Below, piece after piece: positions 11,238 through 23,700 of a stretch of 64,000 nucleotides of DNA. The notes under the pieces are model-generated. The model had not been told where the DNA came from, made no database searches, and saw only the letters and a list, made by a program, of their open reading frames with translations. This DNA comes from Mercenaria mercenaria (taxonomy: Eukaryota > Mollusca > Bivalvia > Venerida > Veneridae): the NCBI RefSeq assembly GCF_021730395.1, contig NC_069371.1, forward strand, positions 70,400,001 through 70,464,000. The letters are read 5' to 3'. The translations under genes and the position numbers were made by a program. The number at the start of each line of letters is the position of its first letter. The first letter of the stretch is position 1.

Positions 11238-13932
11238 GCTTACAAACCAGCTCCAGTACGAAAAACTGTGTCGTACAGAAAATCACTTTCGATCGACATT
11301 GACCCATTCCGAGAAGATATACGAAAAATAGATTTACTCAGTGCACTCCGTCTGATAATGATATTGATGAATTTGTGGAGGAATATTCAAATCAGTTAAT
11401 TTTTATAGTAGACAAACACGCCCCTTAGACTATTGTTTTAAGACCTTCATGTCCTTGGTATACCGAGCAACTCCACGAAGCAAAACATCAGAAACGAAAA
11501 TTAGAACGGAAATGGCGTGAAAGTAAACTCACAATCGATCACCAAATTTACCGAACACAGTGTGCTGAAGTGAATAAGATGCTAAAACAAGCTCGTGTGA
11601 AATATTATACAGGCAAAATTGACTCATGTGGGAGTGACCATAAGAGGTTATCTAATATTGCCAAAAATCTTCTTGGCAATACAAATGATGTGATTTTACC
11701 ATCACATTCATCTCCACAGCATCTCGCACAAGATTTCAGTGACTTCTTCATTGGAAAGATCGAAACAATCAGAAACAATATAACATCGCAAACACAATCT
11801 GTATCTGATTTAGATGACACGGAAACTGAATACACAGGTGTCAATTATGTTGAATTTACTCAAACCTCAAAAGACGAAGTGAAATTAATTATTAAAAAGT
11901 CAGCAAACAAATCTTGTGAACTAGATCCTATCCCAACATGGTTATTAAAAGAATGTCTTGACGAACTAACACCAGTGATAATAAAAATTATAAATGCATC
12001 TCTAGATGCTGAGTATGTGCCCAAAGCGTTCAAGCATTCACGAATAAGACCTCTTCTGAAAAAGTCAAGCCTAGATTCATATGTCCTAAAAAACTATAGA
12101 CCTGTGTCAAACCTGCCGTTCCTGTCTAATATCTTAGAAAAAGTGGTAGATGTTCGAACTGATAATCATCTGAGGAACAATGAACTCCATGAAGTCAATC
12201 AATCTGCTTATAAGAAATTTCACTCAACCGAAACCGCCCTATTAAAAGTCCAAAATGACATTCTTCAATCGTTAGATAAAAACAATGTGACTATTCTTGT
12301 GATGCTCGATCTCTCTGCAGCATTTGACACTATCGATCACGGGACGTTGATTCATCGCCTTGAACGTCACTTTGGTATTTCAGGCAAGCCACTCGCATGG
12401 ATGATGTCATACCTTAGTAACTGCTACCAGACCGTATGCATAGATGGTGAGCTATCACAGCCAATGCTCATGAAGTACAGTGTACCCCAAGGGTCTGTCC
12501 TGGGGCCAAAGAACTACACAATGTACACAAAACCAGTTGGAGCTATCTGTAGAAAGCACGGACTGAACAATCATTTCTATGCGAACGATTCGCAGTTATT
12601 TCAATCCTTCAAACCAATAAACAGAATGTCTATTGAAGAGACCATTCATCACGTTGAAAGTTGTTTAAAGGATATAGTAAGTTGGATGAATACCAACATG
12701 TTGAAACTCAATGCTAAAAAACTGAATTAATCATATTTTCATCTGAACATAAAACACAATCTGTTTCAAACATATCTGTGAAAGTAGAAGGCTCTGAAAT
12801 CAAACAATCAGGCAGTGTCAGGAATCTCGGTGCTTTCCTGGACTCGAACATGAGGATGGAGCAACGTGTGAATAGTGTGTGTAGGAATTCCTATGCACAG
12901 TTGCGGCAAATCAGTCACATCAGACAATATATAACCGCAAACGCAATAAAATCTCTAATCAACTCTCTTGTTACATCACGTTTAGATTAATGCAACTCTC
13001 TTCTATATAGAATTCCAAAACAGTTAATGAACAAACTACAATATGTCCAAAATACGGCAGCTAGAATCGTAACCAGAACATCTAGATACGACCATATAAC
13101 ACCTGTACTGCGTGAACTCCATTGGCTTCCTGTAGGGTAGAATACAAAATTCTAACACATACATATAAGGTCAATCACCAGCGTATGTAGTGAACATGAT
13201 GGAAATATATACGCCATCCAGAAATCTGAGATCGCAGAATAATGCATTAAAACTAGTGGTGCCCAAATGTCGGACAGTGCGATTTGGTGACAGGAGCTTT
13301 CAGACAGCAGCGGCGAGGTTATGGAATGCCCTCCCATCTGACATAAGAGAGTGCAAGACCTTGCAAAGTTTCAAAAAAGCGCTAAAGACGCATTATTTCA
13401 TACAATTCTTTGGGAACTAATCTCACGAATTACCTGGTAGAATAATGTAGGCACTTTGCCGGCCAATCAATTCTAATCAAGAACTCTAGTGTGACAGAAT
13501 AATATGGACAGTGTTTTTTTCTGGGGGATGTATCGTGGATGTTCTCCGGACCGTTTAGGTGGGGATTGACTCAATCATCCGGGACGGTTTGCATGCCGTG
13601 ATGCATTTCACGGGCATCATACTGGTTAATTCTGTCTGTTCAAAATGTAAGATAACTTCAGTTCTATTCTGCTCTAATCTGTGTCTTTAATAGGTCAGTT
13701 AATGTTTTTTACGATATTGTATTTTGTTTCATGTTTTGATCTGTTTACCTTAAATTTAAAATGATAGGTATCTTATTACCGTATTGTAATTTTAAATTCT
13801 TTCTATAATAGTTCAATTACTTTTTTATTGAAAATTATATATGTGTTTTTATGTAAAGCACTTTTGAACGTATTTTTATATGAAAAGAGTGCTATATAAA
13901 TGTGGTATACAATAATAATAATAATAATAATA
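11238..13932 (+). mobile_element. 5'-truncated L2/CR1-like LINE with (TAA)n tail
   Basis: A non-LTR retrotransposon lacking its endonuclease. It begins in the linker between endonuclease and RT ('KPAPVRKT', then 'DKHAP', 'ERKWRESK'). An open 386-codon stretch (11570-12730) carries RT motifs: 'KNYRPVSNLPFLS', motif A 'LDLSAAFDTIDH', 'VPQGSVLGP', and motif C as YAND instead of YADD, so a catalytic aspartate is replaced. Beyond 12730 the frame shifts and the C-terminal part is spread over several frames ('VRNLGAFLDSNM', 'AARLWNALPSDIRECKTLQS'). The 3' UTR ends 'GTGCTATATAAATGTGGTAT' followed by (AAT)n at 13911-13932. The copy is dead. The RT resembles the L2/CR1 clade most; clade placement is from recall. 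Confidence 0.93.
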
Positions 13933-14600
13933 AACCAGTAGCGGTTCTAACTGTTGTTTATTCATATTGTAACGTAATCGCCTCTAAAAGTCTCTTAGTA
14001 CAAGTAGTTTTATTGTCTCAGTGTCCATCTTTCAAATAATATTTAGCTACTATAAAATGTTAAGAACTAATTATGTATATTCTGAATTTGTCTTTCATGA
14101 ATATTTGGAAATAAACCTATCGAGGCATAATGGTATTTTGACTTACGTTGGCAGAACCACGGTTGGTGGCTCTGCCGCCTCGCCTCTTCTTAATGTCTAG
14201 TACATAGACCTTTTATATGCACCGGCCAGACTGTTGATTACCAAATTAAGATGTAGTTTTCCTGGTGTTATGTCTTAACCTGCCCAGAGCTACGCTAACT
14301 TATCAGTTTTATATTTCAACAATTTTAAAAGGTCAAGAGTATGAATATATTCTCTCCAAGACATTGAATAATTTAGTATTTTAAAACAATAACCTAGCCC
14401 CCTTTTGAAATTACATTATAATATCTTTATACGCAGGAGTTTCCCCTTAATGAATGATTTTATTTATATTTAAATGCCCTTTAAGTGGCATTAGTAAAAT
14501 TAAGAATGTTTAATATAAATAATTAATTATTTGTTTCAATGCAAATCTGTCACGCTCTTTGACATGTAAACCGTACATTTCACGCTGCATGCCTTACTGG
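13933..14600. other. Intergenic; no gene seen
   Basis: AT-rich sequence upstream of the secreted-peptide gene promoter. At 14150-14178 a short hairpin 'GGCAGAACCAC' with loop and 'GTGGCTCTGCC' is visible; significance unknown. Confidence 0.5.
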
Positions 14601-14607
14601 CCCAGAG

Positions 14608-14720
14608 TATAAAATGCACGTGCGTCGGGAAAATAGCAAACAATTAACCGCGGGCGGACGAGCATTCAACTTTTCTCTCTGTGTATTTTTGCATTATCTC
14701 TGGGATAGACAATAGAAAAG
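14608..14720 (+). promoter_or_regulatory. TATA promoter and non-coding exon 1 of the secreted-peptide gene
   Basis: TATAAAA at 14608-14614 sits in a locally GC-richer patch. The expected start of transcription about 30 bp downstream is near 14638-14642. No ATG opens a useful frame before a donor at 14720/14721 (GAAAAG|GTAATT). This fits a short 5' UTR exon of about 80 nt spliced to the signal-peptide exon near 16026 or 16033. The exon call rests on the TATA box and donor only, with no transcript evidence. Confidence 0.5.
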
Positions 14721-15731
14721 GTAATTGTTACTTTAATTTCTGTAACAATGTATTAGAAAAAGAACAGAAATTTAAGTAAAGGACGTCTATATTCGATTAA
14801 TATATTCTGGATTTTAAAGCATCTCTCTTCCATCTAATACCTATTTACAGTCTTGATAGGCATAAGAAATGTTATTTTATATCTGTTTACTAAAAAACGT
14901 TTTTTCAGCATAAAACGTTTATTCCAACAATTTTTTCAATCATTGTAACATTATTCTTTTGAAAAAAAAAACGCTTAAATTTCACAAACTGTAGAGAAAA
15001 ATAATTGCGATAATTTCAACTTTTTGTGGCATTTCGTAAATTTAAAAGTTAAGAATTATTGAATATTGCTTAGTAGGTATACTTATTTGGCCATATCGTA
15101 GGTTCTGATTTTACATCGTTATTATGTTTATGTCAAAAGATTTTAAATAAATATTATGGAATTATTTGGCACAGATCAAAAACGTAGAATTATAGATGAT
15201 GCGATTTTATTCAAGTAAAAATATTTTTACGGTATTCAGTAGGGTTCAGTATCGTTTCGATACGTGTCTAAATTATTACAAAATTGAAATCAGCGTTGGA
15301 AGAACCGTAGGTTAAAATCAAGTATATTTATCAAAAGATCTTAATCAGATGCTTTTCCCTAAGTAAATGGTAACTTGAACTGCAACTTGCAAAATAAAAA
15401 TAAAAAGTAGCTATCAAAGTCTGTTTTGAGCTTTTTCCGCAGTATTTATTATTGAATTTAGAAACATTGAGTCCGTTTAGGGATTTTGTACAAGTCTGCA
15501 AATTTGAAGTAAAATATCATCTCGAACACTCTAATCAAACTGTTAAAGAGTCTTTTTTAAAATCACAATGATTGTTTAGGCTTTTTGCAGTAATTTTTAT
15601 CGAAAGAAAAATATACTGTATACATATTTATTATATACATTTTCTTTAAGTAAAAGTGTAAAAAAGACGACAAAACGAACGGATTGATATTTTCAAATCC
15701 TTCAAACTGTTTGTTACTAAATTTAGGTCTA

Positions 15732-15945
15732 ACCTTTAGCATGCTGGCGGCAAGTGATTTTGCCTTTGCGAACAGTGCAGACCAAAATCAGCCAGCACGC
15801 CCGTGCAGCCTGATCATGGTGACGGGTCTGCACTGTTCGCTCTTCAGTTAGTAAATTTGCAATGAACACCCATTCGAATAATAAATGGTAGTGTCCAAAT
15901 TGAATGAAAGACCAGTCCATTTTAGAAATTTAGCAGGGTAAAGGA
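15732..15945. mobile_element. MITE inside intron 1 of the secreted-peptide gene
   Basis: Terminal inverted repeats: 'ACCTTTAGCATGCTGG' on the left and 'TTTAGCAGGGTAAAGG' on the right (its complement begins CCTTTACCCTGCTAAA). The interior has an imperfect palindrome, 'GCGAACAGTGCAGACC' against 'GGTCTGCACTGTTCGC'. The frame at 15729-15920 on the minus strand is a by-product. Confidence 0.75.
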
Positions 15946-16033
15946 TAAAGACTTAGCTAGAAAGTTGTTCAGCAAAACGGTAATTTCTAATGCTACGAGT
16001 CATGTTTTTTCCTATCTTTTTGCAGCTTACAGG

Positions 16034-19000
16034 ATGTACAAATACGCCATTCTCGCCTGTTTACTCATCATAGCTGTATCAGTTGTGGTCAACGCCCAAG
16101 GTAACTGTGCGAAATTGTCACTGGTTCAAATCAGCTTTGCATTACGCATCAGTTTTTGCTGTCTCCTAAATTAATTAAATTAATTAATTTGACAAAAAGA
16201 CTTGATTTCGCCTCAAGATTTTTGTTTCCTATTAAGTAGAAAATGCATTTCTGTCTATACAATAAAACATGGCAGTTTTTTCTTACACATTGTGTATTTG
16301 TTAGAAAAGTAGTAATTTATGTCTGGACAACATTTTATTGCCTTAATGTAAAACTTTTGCTTTTTGCCAAAGTGTTGAAGCAGTCCTTCTTTCGCTTTAG
16401 TTAGGCAGTTAGGCTTATTTTGATCAAAATGTTAAAGTTTATATTTCAATTTCTGATGCCGTAAAAGAAAGCTTGAATACGTTTGAAACGTAACTTATTT
16501 ATGTAATATGAATGATGGCATATGTGTATGTGTGCGTGTATATGTAAAGTTGTACCTCTATGTTAGCACTTTGAATGCCTAGAAGACAAGAATAGTTGTT
16601 GTTTTATTTTGGATTTTTTTCTGAGTAAAGAATTGAACGCAAATCGTGTATAGCTTTTACCAAATCGGAAGGCTTTCGAAGCGATAAAGACATGCAAAAC
16701 TGTATCCAGTCCTACATTTGTAAGTTAATTGTTTATTTGGTTGATTTATATCTAATTTACTACAATGTGAAGTACAACTATTTTTTTATTCTTTTAAAAG
16801 TCTTTGTTTTTAATGCTAACAACACTTGTAAATCGTTTTTAAATCTAACCTGTGTCATACAAAAAATGATTTGTTTCGTTTTACTCAGATTTAGGGAAAC
16901 TGGCTCAAAAATGCTATTACAAGGTCGCAAATAACTGCATGTATGCTTGCAACTTGCATAAATAACGCCGTTTGCTCACTAATATTGAATGTTGCTTTTT
17001 CGTGTGATTTATACCTTTATGCTTGTATGTATACCATTATTATATTGACTTGTTGTTATAAAAAGAATAAATAAATCGTTGATTTCTTAACCGGGGGTTT
17101 CTTGGATTATATATACATAGGAAAAGGCGAGACCGTGTCGTGCTTGATTCATAGGAATACATTATCGTTTGCGGTTTGGAGTTTCTAACTTTAATTTAAA
17201 AGGTTAGAAAGGTCTTATCTTTGATGTTTTTACACTTTTACAGTTAACAGTTTCAATGTAACTTTAAGTACACTTTTAATCATTTTAAAGCTCTGGAATA
17301 ATGAAATGTGACAAACAAAATAACGTTTCTTCAACCAAAACATTAATTACTCGTTCTAAAGTCTCTTAAAACACGCAAAAAATGGGCAAAACATTTTTTA
17401 TGTTATGACATTGCAGTGAACGTAAACAAAATAGTTTTGATATGTTTACAACTATCATAATTTGCCTGAGCCAGTCGTCAAAACATGCATACATTAGACA
17501 TTTATTTATTGTATTCACGGTGACTCCCGCAACGAAATAATTGTTATATTAACTATTATTATTGCATATTTATGCTAATTTTCGTATCATATGTCACACT
17601 CATTTAGCCTTGGATTGTTATTTTTCAGCTATAAAAAGAATGAGGAGCTCCGTATATAGTACTTTTGATACTTATATAGTACTTTTGGCACTTATTTGAA
17701 AAAAAAAAAAATTAAAACAAGTACATTTTTCAAATCGCGTTTCTGCTTTATGTTTGATAATGAATTTTAAGCTTCTTTCGTACACTCACACAAAAATCGA
17801 GTAAACTACAAACTTTCATAAAAAATCTCTTACGATTTTGAGCAAGCAACATTGAAGCCAATATATACAGTCATTGTATTTCAAGTGTTGAAAAACGGCG
17901 TTAAACCCAAAAATGAACAAACAAAATCAACATTCACAGAGTATATGCACATACACACCACTATAACACGATTAAAGTGACTGTTTTTATTTTTTTAAAA
18001 ATAAAGGAATAAAAATATTAGATCTGTATAGATTTTAAATGTCAAATTTAGTAGTAAATATACATATCAGCATGTTTTTAAAATTGTGTTACAATTATTG
18101 ATTTGTCTGTTCTGAACTTTAAAGAATAACCCGGAAACGGATTCAGAGGCAGTTTTTCCGCAATAAACGGAGTCGAGGTAAAACGCTAAAATATCATGAA
18201 GTTTAAACAAACTTTATTGGTGGTTTCGTAAATAAGGAAGTTGATTCAACTTATGTGCGATTATACTATTGTGGTTAATTGATTGACAAGTCCAAAATTT
18301 ATTAATTGTTTTTATTTTTCATATATGACATGTTGCATATGTCATTATTAAGTGTAGATATGCAATTAATTAAATATCTTCACTTTTCCATAATGATGAT
18401 AGCTATAAACAAAATGCCACCCTGACAAAATAATTTTATCCGTTTTCAGATCAAGTCGCGAGATGAAATATAAGACATCTGTTAGTTATTTCGGAGTTCA
18501 TGCGAACTGAACGACAAAATATATGTCAGCAAATGAACCACGGAAAGCTACAAAATTCATGGATTTGCTAATAATATTCTGTCTTTCATTTCGCATGAAC
18601 TTAAAAGAAGTCAATTCATTTCTTAAATATCAAATATGAAGAGACTGTTTACATACTTGGGCTGAAGAAGTGAGTTTTTCTACATTAATAACTGTTATAA
18701 AATTATACAAATTACTGTACTAATGACATTAACATCGCATTTTTGTATATAGTACACAAGTATTTATTTGACGATTTAACCTTCTGTAATTGTTTCCGCC
18801 TAGTACCGAGTACACTGCCGTTTCTTGCCTATTACACACCTGCACATAGCATTTCTAATATTGAGAATGTCAAATTGAAAAAAAATCATCAGCTGGAAAA
18901 AGAATCTTGAAGCTTTTGTGTATTTTATTTATTAATTTATCAGGTTATTACTTTCATTTATCAATATAAATCAGTCAGCCTGTGTATAGAAAAAATACAG

Positions 19001-20788
19001 TAGAATACGAGAACGTTTATTCATAAATCAAATGCACTACAAACACACATAGGTATGAAATAAACAGATATTACCTCACGCATTTGTAATTCATCAAGAC
19101 AACATTAACCGATTTTTACGACAGGGTCAGGTATAAGACAATAATGATAATAGTGTAGATGACCTGCGCGTTACAAGTCCATGGTAATCGAATTTGATTT
19201 ATTTTCATACTACTACACTTGCTAACGTCATAGCTGCGCGACACAGTATGCAATTATTTGGCGTCAAGTCCTTAATATCGTGTTAAAAATATAAATTATA
19301 TATCTCGGACACTGATTTTCTCTTGAATAAAATCATTGTCGTTCAGATGCAAAGGAATCATATCACGAGGACCAATTCAGATGCGTATTATTATATCACT
19401 GGGGCTGTACCCTCGTAATAAAATACCGCCGCATTTGAACTCCAAATAATGATTTTATTCAACGACATATCACTGTTAAATACAATAAGCTATAGCGCAT
19501 AAAACGATGTACGTGATAATCTAAATCCTGATATTTCAGTTTTAAAAAAAAGCTGCAAATTCAGCAACTTAGCAATATGAGGCCCGGCCAGTTATGATAG
19601 CCTCGCGTGGTAATAGGAGCTTTTTAATTTTTTAAAGTATCTTGATTAGTTTTGACATTATAGTCAATAGAGTATTTTCCATTGTTAAGTTTAGCTATGT
19701 TGGACACAAGAAATATTTCAGTTTTACTTTATTCATCAATAGAATGTTATATATCTTTCTTATGATAGCATAATAGACACAGATCCATTTAAATTTTGTA
19801 TGAAAATGCAATTAAAAATATATTTCCAAATTTTGGCATGAGTCCTATTTTCACATTGAGAAAATATTTTAGCGGTCATACAATCAACATTTAAAAGATA
19901 ATTAAAAATCAAAAGGAATATCATACTACTACCAGTGGCTATCTTTAAAAGGACATATAACCTATATAGTGATATTGCTAAAAATAAAGCTGCAATTCGC
20001 AAAAAAAAAAAAAAAAATAATCATATTACGGATTTGTGGATCAACCAGATTTATCATCATCAGTCTTAACAGGAATAAATGCCGTCCTTTTGCTATCGGC
20101 CATTTTCTTCCACTGCGCGGTTTGTCACGGTCCATTTTGCATGATGGCTTTTTATGTGACAGCATGTTATTTGTCATGTTCGTGTGTGTTTGTATGTACT
20201 AGCACAGTATGTGTAAGTATGGCATGGAATTGTTTGTTTCACAGCATCGTGTTCTTGTTACATCGAATGAAAATTTGATATCCGTTTGCTGTCCGGTGCA
20301 TGTATTTTTTTTTTTTGTTATTTTTTTAAGATAGAGGCATATATATATATAGATTACGATATGGTCTAATAAAATTCAATTTTTATATTAATTTTCAACG
20401 ATTATATCTCCAAAAAGCTGTTATTAAGACTTTAATATTGATTTTTGAAGCACTTTAAAAGATATTGGAACATTCGTATTTTCTGTCATAACCCCTTTAG
20501 TATGTAACAAAGAACAATGTGTATAAAATTAAAACTGTCCATTATATGAGACAGTCTTTCTGCATTTCCTTCAGGACTGTATCTTAAAACTAATGTTACT
20601 GATTATAATACACAAATATATCAAGTCGTTTTATGTCTGCAGGACAAGCACAAAACACTGGACAGGCAGGCCAACGTCCAACCAATTGGTACGTACCACC
20701 ACGCCAACAGCCTGTGTTTCCATTCTTTCCCATGAATATGAACAGCCTTATGTGGCTGTACTTCATGGACAATGGCTTCAACACGTAA
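16034..20788 (+). CDS. Secreted short peptide, isoform A (exons 16034-16100 and 20643-20788)
   Basis: Exon 2 follows a pyrimidine-rich acceptor ('CCTATCTTTTTGCAG', ending 16025, or CTTACAG at 16032). ATG at 16034 opens a classic signal peptide, MYKYAILACLLIIAVSVV then VNAQ, with likely cleavage after VNA leaving an N-terminal Gln. The donor is CAAG|GTAACT at 16100, phase 1. The acceptor 'TTTTATGTCTGCAG' ends at 20642 and the frame continues for 48 residues to TAA at 20786-20788. The precursor is 70 aa. The mature part has no cysteine. It starts GQAQNTGQAG, is rich in Gln, Pro and Phe (VPPRQQPVFPFFP) and ends in the Met-rich hydrophobic stretch MNMNSLMWLYFMDNGFNT. ATTAAA at 20873 could be its poly(A) signal. 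Family not recognised; secretion is well supported, function unknown. A GTACGT inside the exon (20690) is a possible but out-of-phase donor. Confidence 0.62.
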
Positions 20789-23700
20789 AGACAACACATC
20801 CCATACCTTAGCAGTGGACTCGTGACAGAAATAGAAACATCTACAATACCATAGCAATAGACTAATTTTGTAATTAAAATATATCTCCAATACTTTTTAA
20901 GTAAACTGACAGTGAAGGAAAGAACTCGTCTGAACAGCACCAACAATAAGTAAACAATCTACAAAATGAAAACGTTTAAACACTAGGGTTAAGTCTGTAA
21001 AAAACTACATATTATATGACTGAAACGATAATGCAAGTGAAAACAAAATGGTTCTGTACTTTCCAAGCTTTCCTCTTCATTGGACAATAATATACGAGTC
21101 TCTGTACGAGTGTGATTATGTAATATGATCCAGTTTCATGTTTTGTTGCATATTTATTCCTGCATGTCTTTGCGTTTTCTAACAATCATCTTTCTTCTTT
21201 TGTAGTACTATAGCAAAAACAATTCTGACATTGTTATGAATTTTTGTTTACTACAGCTCATATTATCATTACAAAACATCTCATTTGTTTCTGTTTTACT
21301 TACTATACCATTAATTCTCGTTTTATAATAAACATATACTTTCATTCAATAATATGTGTATTTTATGCCTTATTTCTTCCCATTAGTATTAATGATTTAA
21401 TTCAGGAACCGCTCTGGCTGTTCTTGGATCATTTGCAAGAACTCCCAAAGTGCTTTTTACCCAAGAATAATAGTCAATCTTTATATTTCCATTTTTACAG
21501 TATATTTACATTTTTTGCAATTGCTTGTTTCATACATAAGTTGTCTTCTTTCCGTGAGTATCAAAAAATAAAAGAAAAGCGATCGATTTTTTTTATAAAA
21601 CTGCCAATGAATGTTAACTTTCGGTTTATGAGCTGAACATTGTATAAACAAATCACATGGACCATAATGCAACTGTATCAGTTTTGTTTTCTGTGATAAG
21701 GGGATGCCAATGTGTAAAGCTCCATGGTTTATCTCTGACATATTATGTATGGCTTCTATTATACTCTAGTGTGTTGTGCATGCGCGTAGCATATGTTCTC
21801 CATGCGCGTAACAAATTGTTGCTGAGATGAACGTTTAGTATCTTTTGTTTATAGAGCTGGCTCTTAAAATTCAAGGCGTGATACTTTTTTATGCGGAACT
21901 CAATTCCTGATTAATACCGTAGACTACATAAGATTTCAAAAGTAGGCCCACCAATCTCTAGACAGGACAGAAAGAGTAAACTAAATTGTAATCTGTCGCA
22001 AATTTATAAAACTGTAATTCAAAATATCCTACAACACATTAAAATCACAAAGCTCCAAGATATATTAAAATTTAAAGAAGTTTCTACTGCCACCTGGATA
22101 CCTTCTGTTTGAGTGCAGACTATGGACGGAAGTCAGGAAAAGCCCTGTTATGGCCTGTACGAAAATAGGACCCGTTTTACAGCTGTTAAAAGTCTTGAAA
22201 AACTGCAGATTTAAATAAAGTAAATGTCCTGAAAGTAGATAATGACCAGAAATACAGTACAATTTACATATGTAAAACACTCAGTCGGTCTGAAAAATAC
22301 AGTTGAAAATTGCAGTCGAAAGTAGTCACGTCTCAAAAGTACAGCTGTATATAACTTTTGGAGGGAAACAGTAGTATTGCCAGCAATTTCTTCTGGGCAG
22401 GAAATAGCAGAAATTCAGAGAGATCATCTTCTTTTAATTGTTTAGATCTTTATCTGCTTTGAATGATTTGAACTGTCTTTCAGTCGCTTTACAGCTGTAA
22501 ATTGAAATCTACAACAGTTAACTCAGTGCCGTTATATAACTTGAAATATATAGGTGTAAACATAAAATAATCGTTACTGTACTTTTGTTGACAAATACAG
22601 GCAATTTACAGCTTTAGCTGGATGAAACAGTAAAGTCGAATGTAGCCTACATGATACTAATTCATTTCCTACTTTATCTTATACGATAACATGTATAAGC
22701 ATTACAATTGATAAGAAAACAATATATAACCAGTAAGTATAACATACTAAAGTATACATACTAAATATCATTATTTAGGTAATAATATGTGACGATTGAA
22801 AGTACTTTTCCTTAAACAGTTGAATAGAATTTAGACTCCCTTTAGTTTCCTATGAATGCAATTTCCGCTTACAAGAAATACTGCCTTCTTCATTTTGAAC
22901 TAATAATTCATAAACTATGAAGAGAAGAGAGCATTTTTTTAAAATTCTAAAACAGCAAACAAAGCATCAAAATTCTACTTGATGAATGATGTTTTTTTTT
23001 AAATTTTGATTGCAGTTCGGAATAAGCCATTTCATATGTATATTGATCAAACATAATGACGTCATATCACTGGTGCAGTTTAACATCTGAAATGATAATC
23101 TGAACACTATCTTTAACCTTCACATTAGCATAACTATTTTACAAAAAAGCAATAAATATAAAATAAACAATATTCGTCAGCAGCTAACGGTGTTTTTTTT
23201 CGGCGTAGCTGTCTAAGCGAACATTTGACCTACTTAAAGAGCCAATTTGAAGTTGTAAATTTAGTATTCTTCGACCAATAAAAACAACGGGACTGGACAG
23301 AAATGAATATATGCATACTTTTAATTGGCTGAAATTAATATACTGTATCAAGAAAAGTTTCGTTAAATTTCAACAGAGTATGCATAGATTCAGTAGATAC
23401 TGTCTCTACTGCGTTTATCGTAAAAGCAAAAAAATACGATAGACAGCGGGTATTTATACACGTAATAATGCAGTTTTACCTGAATACTGATTTGGTTTAG
23501 TTATCCAAATTTGTGTAACTATTATTGTGGAGTATAGTTGACTGTCTTAATGAGCTCGGAAATTTCCGTAAACTCTGTAATTTTCTTTCATATTTAAGAG
23601 TATTATAGTATACTGTACACTTGGAATGTCTTGCCGGTCAGTAGTCAAAACATTTTATCGGCATAATCAAACTGAGTAACGCTTGTTTCAAATCATTGTC

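Larger units (their letters stand above)
16101..20642. other. Intron between signal-peptide exon and last exon A; no other gene
   Basis: Holds an old SINE 3' tail (17870-17925), a small MITE (19323-19462), a TA-rich stretch near 20340 and A-runs. Open frames around 16692-16934 and 20036-20278 lack splice or homology support. Confidence 0.55.

Noticed and set aside
14150-14178. Operator-like hairpin upstream of the secreted-peptide promoter
   Set aside because: A single short stem 430 bp from the TATA box with no second copy; likely chance or a repeat remnant.
17629-17700. Another cassette of the secreted-peptide gene (frame after 'TTATTTTTCAG' in phase 1)
   Set aside because: Only ~23 codons, built from a 20 bp direct duplication (TATAGTACTTTTGATACTTA), with no TG/W/M/FN anchors.
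20596-20946. Minus-strand 116-codon frame opposite last exon A
   Set aside because: It is the antisense shadow of the plus-strand exon; no splice signals or signal-peptide context.
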